Part shown: in pieces, positions 9,848 to 23,230 of the stretch
Layout of the letters: each line of letters opens with the position of its first letter
Position numbering within the stretch: the stretch's first letter is position 1
Assembly (NCBI GenBank): GCA_037043015.1
Contig: CM073322.1
Span: 26,378,364-26,442,363, forward strand
Direction of reading: 5' to 3'
Source: Bryum argenteum
Lineage: Eukaryota > Streptophyta > Bryopsida > Bryales > Bryaceae
DNA length: 64,000 bases
Position numbers and translations under genes: made by a program
The notes under the pieces: model-generated
The model's input: only the letters and a program-made list of their open reading frames with translations
Databases searched by the model: none
What the model was told of the DNA's origin: nothing

Positions 9848-12800
9848 ATGTCTCTACTCAAGCTCTTGTTCGACCTCCCAGAAGCGGGAGGCGAATCCAA
9901 TTTCAGTATGGAGGAGCAGGAGGAGTTGATGGCGTTCGAGCAGAATTTAGACGAGCATAATCTGGAAGAGAGGTTTGCGGTTCCTGTTGCGTCAGTGGAC
10001 CAACTTGGTGGCTTCTTGCCAGGTGCTGCTTCTCTCGATCCAGCGGCTGCGAGTGCGAATGGAGCTCCGGGTCTGAATGGAGCTCCGGTTTTGAATGGAG
10101 CTCCGGTTCTGAATGGAGTTCCGCCTCCGCCTCTGATGGAGATCGTTTCGTCTTTAGGAAATGGACACATCTTTGGCAGCTCGAATTCCGATGAACAAGT
10201 TCTTGCTCCTCCGCTGAACCAAGAACCCGCTCCTCCTGAAAATAATGCTGTATCTCTGGAGCCTGTGGAGACGGCCGCTGTGGTTCCTCTTGTGAAAAGC
10301 ACTCCGAGTGTCCAGCCTGCTGTAGGTGCCGTTGAAGAGGGTGCCCCTTCCAAGAAGTACGATATTAGCACAAAGCACCAGGGGTCTGGGAAGGCCGTAT
10401 GGGTCAAGGTATGTCTCATTCTAATACGAACTTCCGTGTGTGCGAGAGTCACCGTTAGAGGACATTTTCGTAAATAATCGTAATTAGGTGATCGTATGAG
10501 TGTGACCACTTTATGGTCACTCGTTAATATCGATCGTCGAGTCTTTCGAAGAATGTCTGCCTTGTGTTATATACTTTCATTGTAAGTAAATCGGTCTTCA
10601 GAAGACTTATACAGGCATTTGTTGTTGCAGTGGAGAGGAAAATGGCAGGCCGCCATCCAGGTTAGAGTGGAAGATTGTAGAGCAGCCACAGTGAAGGCCA
10701 TGCCCACTTACGGGAAAAAAGAATGGGTCCCTATATACGTGGTCACTAACCGATCTTATATATGGATAGATGCACAAAACATATGCGACATCAAACAGAA
10801 GCCAGAGCCTCTGCTTTCAGGAACTCATGATGACTGGTTGCGTCTGGTGGTAGACACAGGGGCACCAAGACGTCGTATATTTCTGAGCTTGGGGTGGGAG
10901 ATGCTCGACATAAGTGACCGACTGCACATACTGGTGAGACTGTATATCATGAGCATGCATGACACAGTTGAGAACACGTATTCGGGCAGACATGTTCATA
11001 ATGATTTTGGCGTCCGCTGTTCTGAAACAGGGCGTTATAGAAAGAGCACGGGATGTAAGTGTCTGGAAGGAGTTCTCGAAGGAGGCCAGTGAAGCGCTTA
11101 AATACTCGGAGTTGGGGACCTTGTTGGTTCGTATACATGCTGTAAGTTCTTCAGCCTTTCGTGTATGTATTTTCTATCGTCGCAATATTCATCGGCTTGA
11201 TCATCTCGTTCGCGGAGAAACTGAGTTATTGTATATGTTATATTATCATTTTTATATCTTTTTTAGCATTGGCAATGACTGCCTTCATAGCAGTCATCTC
11301 CCTTTCCTTTATTGATCTCGCTAAACGTTCCTACCTATGTTGGAATCAGTAGTAACCTAGTGTATATTTCTCATCCTAGCTGTTATATCTCGTTCTCTAA
11401 GCTTTTTTGCGTTGTTGAACGCCGAGTTAAAATCACTGACATGATTTGCATTACAATCAAATGCAGGTGGTCGAACCAGTTTATGTACGTCAATCTTGGG
11501 TTGAGAAACGCTTGAATGCGTGGACTCAAGAGTGCATGAAAGCTGAAACAGCGGCAACCATTGAAAAATTGACAAAGGTTCGTGCTTCAAGCTTTACGAC
11601 CCTGGGAAGTCGCCAGGAACAACTCTACAATAATATAGTTTTGAAAACCTTCTATGGTGGACGCTTGTCAAGCCGAAAGTCACTAGTGTGGAAAGCTTCT
11701 TGTAGCAAAACAGTTTCATCTTTGTATCTACTATCACTTAGTCTTACTCTCAAGTGTCGTAGTTACTAGCTGACTACTTTCGATGATTGACTTAGGGCCT
11801 TACGATGCAGCCACAGTTTCAAGAACAGAAGCTTAATTGAGTATGTGGGCCTTCATTGAATATGTTGCTCTTCGTTTTCTACAGGAATGTATAAGAGTTA
11901 TCCTTTGGGACGATGCAGCAAAGCTTTGGGAGGCTCCTGAGCAACCTGGGCTGGACCCAAGTTGGACAGAATGGAAAGGTCCAGCATTTGATGAGCTCAC
12001 GGAACCCGATAGTGGCATTCTCATACCATCCGACAAACCATCCCGACCATCCTCCTCGTCGTCTGTAACTCCGAAGGTAGAAAAAGAGGGATATTCTGGA
12101 TCCAAGCGTGGCCGCAAGCCAAAGGAGCCGAAGGAGCCAAAGGAGGCAAAGGAGCCTAAGGAGGGAAGTGATCGATCACCCGCCTTAGTTTCAGGAGGAC
12201 GCGTGAATACCAGAACGCAAGGCAAAGTCGAGAAGCATCATGATGCAGGGCCCTCATCCTCTGCCGCCACAGTATGCACATAATCCACTTTGATGCAGTT
12301 TGTTTAGCACCTCCTGGAACGACTGAAATCACTCTTTTTTTGCGCCAGCTAGCGTTGAATTAGATTGATTCAGATTAGATCGGCTCTGAATGTAATGTAT
12401 CTGTGAGTTCGCCATGCGATACCACTATCGCTGACTAAGCAGGGTGTGGGTCTGAACACAGGAACGTTTTCCAGTTGCATCAGAGCCGGTGGTTCAAACA
12501 CTTGATTTTTCTTCTATGGATCCTACAAAGTTAGATTCTGCTATCGATCGTACTCCCGCAACCGAAGCTGTAGCGCCAAAAGTGCAGCCAAAGGGCCAGG
12601 GAAGTGGTGAAAAGCTATCGCGAGATGGTCCTCTGAACTCTGCTTCGAAGACATGGAAATGGAAGTTCAAATCAGATGCCTGGGGTTGCTCGGCATTCCT
12701 CAAAACCAAGAAGAGGAGGTGCCCCCGACAGGCATGCAGAGGAATATATTGCGAAAAGCATCAGGGTTTGGCGGAAAATCCTTCAGCTGATCCTAATGTG

Positions 12801-15800
12801 GAGCCCAGTAATTTGTGTATGGCACGCTACTGGGTAGAAAACCGGCGTTGTGCAAATGCTATCGTGGAGGGAAGCTACTACTGTGTTATGCATGCTGATT
12901 GCCGCCCACCTAAGTCCGAGGATGCTGGTCCTTTGAATGTTACAAAAGATCAATCGAAGGAAGGCAAGGTCAAGGTTGCGAAAGAAAAACATCTGCGGAG
13001 CACCAATGTAACCGCACAGGATGCCCAACCGAGGGAAATGATGATGGATGACTCAAACCACTTCCCTAAACAAGCAGAGCAGAATTTAGACCAGTTACGA
13101 GATGTCATATTGGCCACTCCTGGTAATGAGGATGGTGCAGCGATGAAGGTTGAACAACATGATCTTCAATCATCTAGTCAGCCAAGTGAGAGGCATCAAA
13201 GGGGTGGAGCCTCAAATGCTAATGGGGGCGGCAAAGCTAATGGGCCCCTGAGAGACTTAATCAAGGACAAGAATTTGGGCAGGCTTGTCGCTGATATGAA
13301 CGCTAAGGAAAGGAAGAGCTTTCTCAAAGCTCAGGACATGCTTTGCAAGTACATGAATCAGGGATTGTCTGAGAGCAAAGGTATGTATCTCCCCATCAAG
13401 AATTTGATCAGTTTATTCTGGATTTTAAACAGAATGTCTATAAAAGTTTCGAACTTCAATTACATCCTACATGAAAATCTGTTTGTCCTGAGACCAATAC
13501 GATATTCTCGATTCTAATTACCTGCATGATGTTAATTGGTTTCTCGCTTATGTTTTCAGGAGGAACTGAGGAAGCACAGTCAATTAAGATTGTAGAATCT
13601 ATCATGAATGAGACCTCAAAGGATTATTCGTCTGGAGAGATGCTGCTTAAGATCCTCACAGCAGAAAAAGACAGATTGGCTAAAGTAGTTTTAGAAGAAG
13701 GTGCAACTAGCAGGAAGGGCGTGAATATGGTGGGTATACATTCTGGAGGCGCTACAAAGTCGGTCATAGAGACATTGTCGAGTGATAATAATGTTCAGAA
13801 GTTACAGGTATATCGTCCCATATTTCTCTCATGGATATGTTTCAAGGTTGACGTAGTTATTCTTCTGACATCTTTTAGCATGTTCTATGGCTGAGATTTT
13901 GTGTCATCCTGACGTTGTTGGTGTATTTCTTCACAGACTGAAGTGAGTGAAGCTGGCCCAGATACGAGGAATATGTGTTGCTTGTGCGGTCAAAAATTCG
14001 AACAGCTTTCTTTGCTTGGAAACCACTGGAAGGAACATCACAAGCAGGAGGCACAGTTGTTTGAGAAGTGTTTGCGCTGTCGCATATGTGATAAGGATGC
14101 ACCGATGTTCAGAAAGAAACTGGATGTTTTGAATCACTACAGGGCTGAGCACCCTACTCTTCCCATGTCCTCGCCATCGTGGTCAGTGTGTGTGTTATGT
14201 GATAAAGAGTGCTCAGACTTTGATCACCTATGGCAACATGTGGAGGATCAGCACCATACTTTATGGAGTAGTGCCGACTTCGCTGGCCGTATCGAGGCTA
14301 TCCTAATGTTACTCAAGGGCCACAAGTGTAGTCTTTGCGACGAGTTTTTCACTACATCCTGGGAAGCTCAACAGCACCATGAGAATGTCCATAAAGATCA
14401 AATGCTTCTGCATTCTGGTACAAAAAGAAATTGGGATGCAATGGGCGGTGTTGTGACAGGAAACGATGCGAAGAGGGTTGAGGTATCGGGTGGCGCTTAC
14501 AAATACACCTGCCGTTACTGTTCCATGAAATTCCAACTTCTTCCTGAGTTGGGGCGGCATCATCAAGCTGCGCATAAAGATCAGCAAGATGGACGTGGCA
14601 GTACGCCACGGGGTGGTACGAAACAAGACGAATTAGGAGGTGACTCACATGGAGAAGCTGAAAAGGATGGTAATGTAAAGAAATGGAGGTATCGTGCTAG
14701 AACTAAAAGCAAGACTGGTACTCGAGGGAGATCGGTGCCCATGAAAAAACAATCAGGTGGAGCTGAGGCTATTTTACTACGTATGAGAGCTGTGAAGCAG
14801 GTTCTAGGGGATCAGAAGACGAAACGGCCGCCTCGCAAGAGGGATAGAAAAGCAGAAAGAGCACGAAGGTTAGCAAAACTTGCAGTTGCACAAGGTGATA
14901 CTCCAGCCCCAATGGCTGCGAGGTTGAAGTGCCGATTCTGTGGATTAGACTTTGCTGCGGTGCTGGACTTGACGAAACATCATCAAGCTGAGCACTCCGC
15001 TGTGAAGCAAGCCTTCATAATCAATGGCCGTGGAGAGTGTCAGACAGGAATCTACACCCTTACTAAAGATGGAATAATTGGGCCACTGCAGGGTGAATTG
15101 TTGAATCGCACTCCTAATAGTTACGAATTATTTGAGGTTGCTCGCGCTACCTGCTGTAAAGAATGGTTCTTCAATGAACTGGGTAAGAGGTTCGCAATAT
15201 TGCCGCAAAGACTATTTGTGCAGGCTGCGCATCTTTGTAGTGAAGCAAAATTAGAGGTCCGTTGGCATCAACACAATTACGTATGTCCGGATGGCTGCAA
15301 GGCGTATAGTCCACCACCGCGAACACCTAATTTGGGAGTGGACCTAAGTGCATTTGTAAAATCTTCTTCAAGTGCACCTGCAGGTAACGCTTTCTAAGTG
15401 GCAAATCTTATTTATTGTCGTTAATGTTGAAACTTTTCAGCATTAGGTCCCAAATCCTCACTGACTCTTAGGTTGAATGGGCGTGGGCATTAAGGCTCTT
15501 TATTCTTCACAAGTTTTAGACGCACGTTCGAGTGTAGCTGTCGATTAAGTAGCCCGAGTGAAGATTTAGCGATGCTTGTCGCTGTGCAGGCGATGCGAAG
15601 AGCCTTGAAGTGGGTACACCGCCTCTATTGTCTTCAAGTAAGAGTGTCATTTCGAAGTCTGTGCTTCTATCGGAAGACATAAGCAATGGTATAGAGAAAG
15701 TGCCTATACGTTGTGTGATGGATGGGGATGCAATGGAGCCCTGCTCTTGTTCATTATGTTTGGACGGAGGAGAGTCGACATCTCCAAGGGATGGTCAACC

Positions 15801-17283
15801 CTGGAACAACTTTGTATATATAAATAAACGGCACCTTGACCCTTCTTTGGGATTGGATACGAAGGTTCGTACTTCTAGCCCCTGTGAAGTCCCTCATGGA
15901 ATTTCTTCTGCCAGGAGTGGAGAACTCTCAGGATTCTGTCGGTTTTGCTGATGCGGGACTTGTTTGGACAGAGCTCCCAAGTGGGATGTTCGTGCAGTGA
16001 AGAAAAGTGCTCAGCGTCTACTTGTGATCATGTGTCCATGTTCGACACCGACAATGGTGAAGCGTGCTCTATAGATGGAACTTCTATCAAAGGCCGATTT
16101 CCTTACGACGAATTTGGCCGTATCATTCTTGATGTAAGTTCTGTTTCTCTGTTTTTATTTGTAAGACCCCTTTCCATGAAATGTTTTGAGGTGCAGTGAC
16201 AATGTCGAAACTGATGACTTCTGGTTTGACAGGTTGGGTACATGGTATACGAATGCAATTCTCGTTGTCATTGTAAAGATTCTTGCCAGAATCGTGTACT
16301 TCAAAAGGGTGTCCAGTTGAGACTTGAAGTGTTCAAAAGTCGCCATAAGGTAGGCTCCTCCAACACGAACTTACGTTTTTCAATATCGTGGCGAAGATGG
16401 CATTAGTACTCTGAGTGAAGGTTTGCCAATGGAGTAATTTATCGTCTTGGGGTTTGCCTCAACAGGGATGGGGTGTGCGAGCAGTCGAAGCCATTCCACG
16501 TGGTACTTTTGTGTGCGAGTATATAGGAGAGGTCTTGAATGACTCGGAGGCAAATCAAAGAGGAGAGAGGTAGTTTCTGTTGAATCCAAAATCAGGATCT
16601 ATTATTGATGGTGTAGATGCTTTCTTTATACTTGCCACTTCTTCGCCTTCTTTAGAACAGTTAACGTAGCAACTGTCAGGCGCGACCATTCTCTGTGCGT
16701 ATCTTACTACGAGTAGATTATGATGGTTCTAATAAGCTCTTGCAACAGGTATGATCAAGTGGGCTGCAGTTACTTGTACAACATTGATGCTCATTTGGAC
16801 GTTATCGGAGCAAGATCTGTCACGAAGCCGTTTGTAATTGATGCAACCAGATTCGGAAATGTCGCTCGATTTATTAACCATAGGTAAAGGTTCCTTGCCC
16901 TTACAAAGATGTTTCGAATCCTGCACTTGTTAAGCCTGCAGCTTCTGATCCTGGTGTGTGAATTGCAGTTGTGAACCAAATTTGATCAATTACGAGGTGC
17001 TCGTTGAGAGTATGGACTGTCAATTAGCTCATATCGGATTTTTTGCCAAGCGCGATGTAAGTTCTTCCTCTCAACAAACATGTCGCTTACGATATCATGT
17101 GATTTTTGCCTGATATTGCAACATGAATCTCCTGTTTTCTGGTCTGATTAATTTTGGTTTTTGCATTGTGATTAGATTGCAATCGGCGAGGAGCTTGCAT
17201 ATGACTATAGGTATAAATTGCTTCCTGGAAAGGGCTGCCCCTGTCATTGTGGGGCCACAAACTGTCGTGGTAGGCTTTACTGA
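9848..17283 (+). CDS. SUVR5: SUVR5-type histone H3K9 methyltransferase with zinc fingers and SET domain
   Basis: Fifteen exons: 9848-10408, 10631-10933, 11031-11141, 11467-11577, 11885-12271, 12462-13380, 13560-13807, 13937-15383, 15590-15864, 15972-16133, 16233-16349, 16466-16569, 16749-16883, 16969-17056, 17176-17283. They join in frame to 1691 residues (Arabidopsis SUVR5 is about 1380). Conserved parts in order: WVKWRGKWQAAI and RARDVSVWKEF near the N-terminus; two Cys/His clusters (about residues 558-635); six C2H2 fingers (about 893-1234); a Cys-rich pre-SET with CSCSEEKC and CHCKDSCQNRVLQ; SET with GWGVRAVEAIPRG, CEYIGEVL, RFINHSCEPN and ELAYDY; post-SET CHCGATNCRGRLY before the TGA. 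The catalytic NHSC and Tyr motifs are intact. In Arabidopsis this nuclear protein deposits H3K9me2 at sites chosen by its zinc fingers, independently of DNA methylation. A KEPKEPKEAKEPKE stretch (exon 5) and GAPVLNG repeats (exon 1) are low-complexity insertions. Intron 15865-15971 is the least certain boundary: it was chosen because it restores frame and conservation. Confidence 0.92.
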
Positions 17284-18660
17284 TCAAAACAATAGATCCT
17301 TTAGATTCGATTCTCATGTTCTTGAGCAGAACAATCGTTGAAAGAGGTCTTCTTTTTGTTGGTTATTTATGAAGCTAAAAAGTAGACCTTTTTTTCTATC
17401 GACCGAGCAACTATTATCTTTATCAGTGAGAATGGGGTGTACTTCTGTTGACGAATTTGAAGTGCTGATGGGACTGCTACAATATGCACAAAACTGTATC
17501 AGTTTTTGCAGACTTCATGCTCCAGTTTTTCAAAATTAACGTGTGCACCCTTACTTACAATGTCTAGCAGATATAGCAGACAAACCAGGTGAAAGATCTA
17601 AGGAATTCCTTTATTTCGTGTGAAGTTCAAGTTAAACGCTCTTAGGTTGACCGCTGTATCAAACTCTAGGTCTATGCTCTCTGGGAGTATTTCAGGCCCG
17701 TAGTGTGTCTGCTTGTTAGATTTATGTATGATTAGCCTCGTTATTAAGTTTTGATTATTTCAACAAAACTCCTTCTGTGGAGTTCCAAGAGATGTGTTCA
17801 ATTACATGTGGTGTTGTCACATTGTTTATGGATGGCTATTGGTAGTTCCTATACTAGAAGATTAATTTTATCATGAATTAACAGGATTGAGGGAACATAT
17901 CCTTTTGGAGTTGGTTCACTTGTAGTCATTTCGGATCATCGAAGTCCCAATATTATGAAGAATCTTGAGGTTAAGATGTTCTTAAGTCATGATTAGAATC
18001 TTTGATGTGCTCAATTTCTTAGCAATACCAACAAAGTTTGTACAAGAATCAGTCGATCTAGTCTTGTATAAAAGGTTGATGAATCAATATGTTGAGTTGA
18101 GTTCTATGTCTTCTTGTGATATTGGAGAGATAGAGATCAAGTTTTGATTATAGTTTGAAAAATTCATTCTCTCTTTTGCTGAATCACAATCACTCATAAG
18201 TTATGAAGGAATGTACGACCTTGAAATTACCAAAGTCACTTAAATGTAGAGAATCATCTACGGGTTGTTTGCACAATTTGCGTAAGAAGGCATGAGATTT
18301 CCAAATTGTTGTTTGATTTGGAAAGGCTCTTATCAAATGAACAAAACAATAAATGTAGTCACCACTCTAAACCTTGAAAGCTATATCATGTTATAACAAT
18401 GATTTATAGCACATTGGAGAACAATGTTGAATCCTAGGTCATGCGGTTATCCTATTGTTTGGTAGGTGATAGGAAAACAATTATTTAATCCACTTTAGTC
18501 TCAATTTGAGTATGATTGACTCTTATATGAAAATAGTGATTTGGGTCCAAAACAAAAAAATGAATTGTCATGTACAAATTACACTAATATTGAAGTTGAG
18601 TGTTATTACACTACAGAATGATGGTTTGCTTCAACTTTTTTTTTTTGGTTTAGAAGTACT
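17284..18660. other. 3' flank and AT-rich spacer
   Basis: Nothing recognisable as a gene after the SUVR5-like stop codon. The first few hundred bases presumably hold its 3' untranslated region. Confidence 0.5.
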
Positions 18661-18666
18661 TATAAC

Positions 18667-18976
18667 ATTACCTTGCCATCTAAGTAAACCACTCGTTATG
18701 AAGTTGCTATGTTTCTAAGTTCGATGAAAATTCTACATAGAAATCAAAGTATCTAGATGGTTTTGTATACTTAATTTTGAAGACTTGATTAAATTGTTTG
18801 TAATGGGAGATGTTTGTGTATATTACCTTGCCATCTAAGTAAACCACTCGTTATCAAGTTGCTTTGTTTCTAAGTTCGATGAAAATTCCACATAGAAATC
18901 AAAGTATCTAGCTGGTTTTGTATACTTAATTTTTAAGACTTGATTAAATTGTTTGTAATGGGAGATGTTTGTGTAA
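18667..18976. repeat. 155-bp tandem duplication
   Basis: Two head-to-tail copies (18667-18821 and 18822-18976) start ATTACCTTGCCATCTAAG and end GGGAGATGTTTGTGTA, with only a few differences. This is a recent local duplication in non-coding DNA. Confidence 0.85.
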
Positions 18977-19405
18977 TATGACTTGCGGGCACAATTATCA
19001 AAGAATAGATAAATGAAACTCAACTCATGCCAATCTCAAGAAAGATTATGAGTTTTTGATGCCAAGGATATGATAAAGAATGTGGAGATGAAAACCTTTG
19101 TTACTCATTCCAACATGATTCAGTGCATTTATATCTAGACACATATATAGATAAATCCTTTACCATATTTATCAAACCCTTTGATCTAACACAAAGAAAC
19201 AATCCACGAGACAACACACCTAAGTTAGTGGAAAATCAAAAGTAACAATTGAACTATGTATCAAGGGTCATCCTAAACATTACATAAGCACTTTCAGATT
19301 TAAGTTGATAAATTAATCCAGATGTGATAAATTAATCCAGTTGTGGTAAGTAAATCAAATTCACATTAGATGAACATTATTAAATATAAGTAATTGAACT
19401 AAGAA

Positions 19406-19743
19406 CTGATATTTAACTAATTATGGACTTATTACGAACTTATGGACTTTTTGCAACTAATGAAGAACATTGGTTTTATCGGCGGCCAGCCGACACATCC
19501 CCATATCTCCGACTTTCAAAAGGTCACAAGTCACTCAAATTTTGTCCAAATCAAACATATGAGGTGTTTTTTGACATCTATATTTTCTGTAGATATCAAA
19601 AAACACCTCATATGTTTAATTTGGACAGAAATTGACTGAGTTATGACCTTTCAAAGATTACGGATAGAGTCTCAAGGTTATATCGGCGGACAGCCGACAT
19701 TATTTCTGGACAATGAATTTGTCCATAATTAGTTAAATATCAG
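19406..19743. mobile_element. Foldback/MITE element forming a long hairpin
   Basis: The outer arms (CTGATATTTAACTAATTATG... at 19406 and its exact complement ending at 19743) pair over 23 bases. Inside, ATCGGCGG-CAGCCGACA motifs, AAAGGTCA/TGACCTTT and a long CAAACATATGAGGTGTTTTTTG palindrome pair in turn, so almost all 338 bp can fold into one stem. The central loop is near 19582-19592. No coding capacity. Target duplication is unclear. The form fits a foldback-type MITE that could yield double-stranded RNA if transcribed. Confidence 0.7.
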
Positions 19744-19865
19744 ATTAAGTAGATTATGTAAAATTTTGTGATCTTGATTAGTCTCTAACTTTGATAATAA
19801 CAATCTTAAAGTTTAAAATTAATCAATCATAATTAGTGTAATTAAGGTAATGTTTTCAATTACCC

Positions 19866-19965
19866 TTAACCCTTTAAAGCCTCTGACAACCTAACCTTTT
19901 TGTTATCCTCTTTCTTTAACCCTTTAAAGCCTCTGACAACCTAACCTTTTTGATATCCACTCTCT
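19866..19965. repeat. 50-bp tandem duplication
   Basis: TTAACCCTTTAAAGCCTCTG followed by ACAACCTAACCTTTTTG occurs twice, head to tail (19866 and 19916), nearly identical. Confidence 0.85.
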
Positions 19966-20880
19966 AAATACCATTCTCCTAGATATATCTTTAGTATACT
20001 CTTTGTTAGTTTGAACAAACTATTTCAATTCCAGAAGGTTGATGACGATACTTCATGGTAAGAACTTAGACATCAAAGTAATAATAATCTCAAAGAATCA
20101 TAGATCGTAAAATAATCATGTCCATCTTCCAACAACTTGTAGTGCCTTACATCATGCAAATAAAAAGATGAAGAACAAGAATCATCTTTTGATAGTAGGT
20201 GTACCCTTTACCCTTAACACATTTTATAATATTTTGGAGCAAAGCATTTGAAAGAAGATATTGTGATTGGAAGTGAAAATATCAAACAAGGGTTCATAAT
20301 TAGTAGCACTGTGATCAAAGAAGGAATAAGGATGATGGCAAATAAAATTTGATGCAAATTACACACTATTGGGGAGGTTTACACACTATGCAATGTTCGG
20401 GAAGTTTTTTGACTTTCACTCGCTAATAAGCGGCATTTCCAACACCCACCGGTTTTTCACAGACTTCTTCCGGCAATTGCCTTATTTTATACTGAGAATA
20501 GAAATTTATTTGTAATCTTCATTGGTTTTTATCCGCTGGTTTCATGAATGTACTTGCCAATGTCCCAAATCCATTAGTTGATAATGAACTAGCCGTCGGT
20601 TCTTCCCAAACCCCGACACTATGGGGTTCGTGAATTGCAATTTATACATGGAAGCCAAATTTGACTAATATACAACTATGATTGGCCTAATTTGACGATT
20701 ATCTCATGCTAAAGTTGGCACCCTCTGTAAACCTTTTTCTAGATCTTTGGATACAGATTTATATTCTTGCAATCACACATACAATAATGACGATGTTAGC
20801 CCTCATTGTAGTAGGGATGTACGATATATATAGAAGCTCACATGAGATTTCAATGCGTTAAATTCTGTTTCTTGGTACCA
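19966..20880. other. AT-rich spacer
   Basis: No gene, RNA or repeat of note was recognised. Confidence 0.5.
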
Positions 20881-21660
20881 ACCCACGTGATTGCACAAGT
20901 TTGACAATTTCCAACAAAACGGACGAAGGAAGCATCGGAAATGGATGAAAGTCGGCATAATTTCAGGGACACTGCTCCGTCGTCTCCTCCGACGTGCCGG
21001 CCGAGCTCCATGGCCAATTAAAGCAAGTGCTCTTGTACTCCGATCTCTCACGCCCGGCTTGCTGTTTCTGTGAGTTCCTCCGCCTCGCTGTTTCTGTGAG
21101 TTCCTCCGCCTCGCTGTTGCTGGAATGGGAGCTTGCGCGTGAATTTCGGCCATCGATCAAGTATGTAAGTGTGGGGGTGAACTTGGGGTTCAAGCTTTTT
21201 CCTTACTGAGTTGGGGTTTGGCTTGTGTCTGTACGGACAGTCCCAAAAGTGAGAGTTCCTTAGACTGTTTCCCGCTGCTTCATAATCGTAAGAGGGTTGA
21301 AGAGTCGCGGAGCGCTGCTTCACCTTCTCTGGAGCATGGGCTGGGGTGTGCGATGTAGCTACTCAGAGTCGACTTGCATGAGATTGATCTCATCGTGATG
21401 TGCAGCGTTTGGGACGAATTGCTGACGGCGTTTATCTGATCACTGTCTAGTAAGTGTGGAGGAGGCGGCGGAGGGGAGCTTGCACCACTTTCTCATGTGG
21501 GAGGACATCCAGTGCAAGTCCCAGATCGAAGAGGAGAATCTCAGGTACTGATCGGGCATCGCTCTACTAGGGTCGCGGATGAGAGCTCGTGTGGAATGCC
21601 ATGTGGGGTGACCACGATGTTTACCGATCTGTGAGCGTAAGTGCTGTGTCGGCAGCGGAG
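20881..21660. other. GC-richer island with a possible exon relic
   Basis: Base composition rises sharply against the neighbours. Around 21050-21120 a 26-29 bp unit (CGCTGTTTCTGTGAGTTCCT) is tandemly repeated. At about 21455-21546 a plus-strand frame reads EEAAEGSLHHFLMWEDIQ, then CKSQIEEENLR, and stops just after a possible GT donor, which looks like coding sequence. I cannot assign a family, and no flanking exons were found. It may be a gene remnant or the promoter and first exon of an unrecognised transcript. Confidence 0.3.
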
Positions 21661-23230
21661 GTTTGACAAAGCTTTCTGTGTCCTGCTTTCAAATTCACAT
21701 GAGGATTGTTGGTGGTAGATGCCGGAGTACAGAAAGGGTCCATGTACTCCAGAATGTATGTGAAAACGTCCACATAACCAATAGTTTTGGCTGTACTAGA
21801 ATGTGTATGAGCCTGAACATGTCATTTACCTTTATACATAAATAACGCTAGAACAATCGGAACATTCTTGGTTGATTACACATGTGCTTTGCATGCACTT
21901 GGACAAGTATGCAATATGGATCTCAATGCTGAACGAGGACTGTTGGTGGTAAGGCGGTTTTGGTGGACTTGTCAGAATGAACGGTTTGTTAGAGAGTCCC
22001 GTCTGCAGTTGGTTCTGGGTATCATGATTTTATCATCTCTATGGCTTTTACGGTATGGATGCCGTATGGTTCTGTGGATTCTAAATTTCCGAACCTGAAA
22101 CCTCCACATTTTCAAGAATTTTACTTCGTAGTCTAGGAAGTATGATCCCGGTTATGTCAAATATCTTGCAGATGATTGAATCACAGTTTGCTTTGAGCTC
22201 TTTGGGTGTGTAAGTCATATGCTTTGCATCTGAAAGAGTGTGCTTTACGATTGTTTACGATCTCCTGCTCATTTCTTGAATGTGTCAATATTTAGACACC
22301 TATTTTGTTGTTCTTAAATGATACTCTGTACCCGACATTCAAGGTCAGCAATCACAGATTAAAAATAAGAAACGGGTTATTAGGAAGGTAACATCATGGT
22401 TAGAAGTAAATAAGTATACATGGTAGATTCTGTTTGGCTCTTGAACAAGGTTCAGGAAATGGATGAAAAAAACGGAAGACATTCAAGTGATTATTGAATT
22501 TCATTGCAGTTGATTGTATTACCTTACTTTAAAAAATAATTTAATTCATTATAAATAATGTCCTGATGACCATAATCAGTTATCATATTTAATACTTCAT
22601 AATACTCTTTACTGAATTACTGAATATTAGCATTTTGATCACATTATGATATTCAGAATTAAGTATCTTGATGAGGTATTATGTAAGTCTTAGACTGTTT
22701 CTCGCTGCTTCATGATTTTAAGAGGGGTGAAGAGTGGCGGAGCGCTGCTTCACCTTCTCTGGAGCATGGGCCCAAGTGTGCATGTAGCTAGATTGCATGT
22801 GGAAACCCTCCACATAATCAACAGTTTTGCCTTTCCTTTCTCATTTCTCTTCATCTCTAGCTCCTTCTTCTTTCTTTTTCTTTTCTTATCTTTATCGTTT
22901 ACTTTGGTTTATCGTTGTTTTTTTTTTGTTTTTTCTTCGTATTATACTCATTATTTATTTTTTAAAAATTTTCCTTCGTCTTGAATCAGTCGATGTACCG
23001 TATCACTGATCACTGAACGAGAAATACGTCTGCTTCAAAGCAGAAGTCTGCGTATCGTGTATCGTATCGTGTGAGAACACAGTTTCGTGTGTATCGGAGT
23101 GTGTACGAGCCTGAATATGTCGTTTACCTTTATAGATAACTTATGCATGAACAATTGAAACAATCTTGGTCCAGGACATCAAATGCTTTGCATGCACTAG
23201 GACTAGCATGCATTATGGCTGTTTCAGTCT
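21215..23230. repeat. Diverged direct duplication about 1.4 kb apart
   Basis: The block at about 21265-21350 (TTAGACTGTTT, CGGAGCGCTGCTTCACCTTC, TCTGGAGCATGGG) recurs at about 22690-22785. The block at about 21740-21910 (GTCCACATAA, GAGCCTGAA, TTTACCTTTATA, TGCTTTGCATGCACT) recurs at about 22800-22825 and 23105-23200. Order and orientation are conserved, so this is one old duplication with later insertions. Nothing coding is recognised. The stretch 22850-22970 is T-rich and low in complexity. Confidence 0.6.

Noticed and set aside
20620-20680. GTGAATTGCAATTT...CCAAATTTGACTAAT, similar to the start of SUVR5 exon 14
   Set aside because: The match is short and gapped, with no neighbouring SUVR5 sequence, so it is best explained by chance.
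22827-23009. Phe/Leu-rich frame that resembles a membrane protein
   Set aside because: It comes from a T-rich low-complexity tract.
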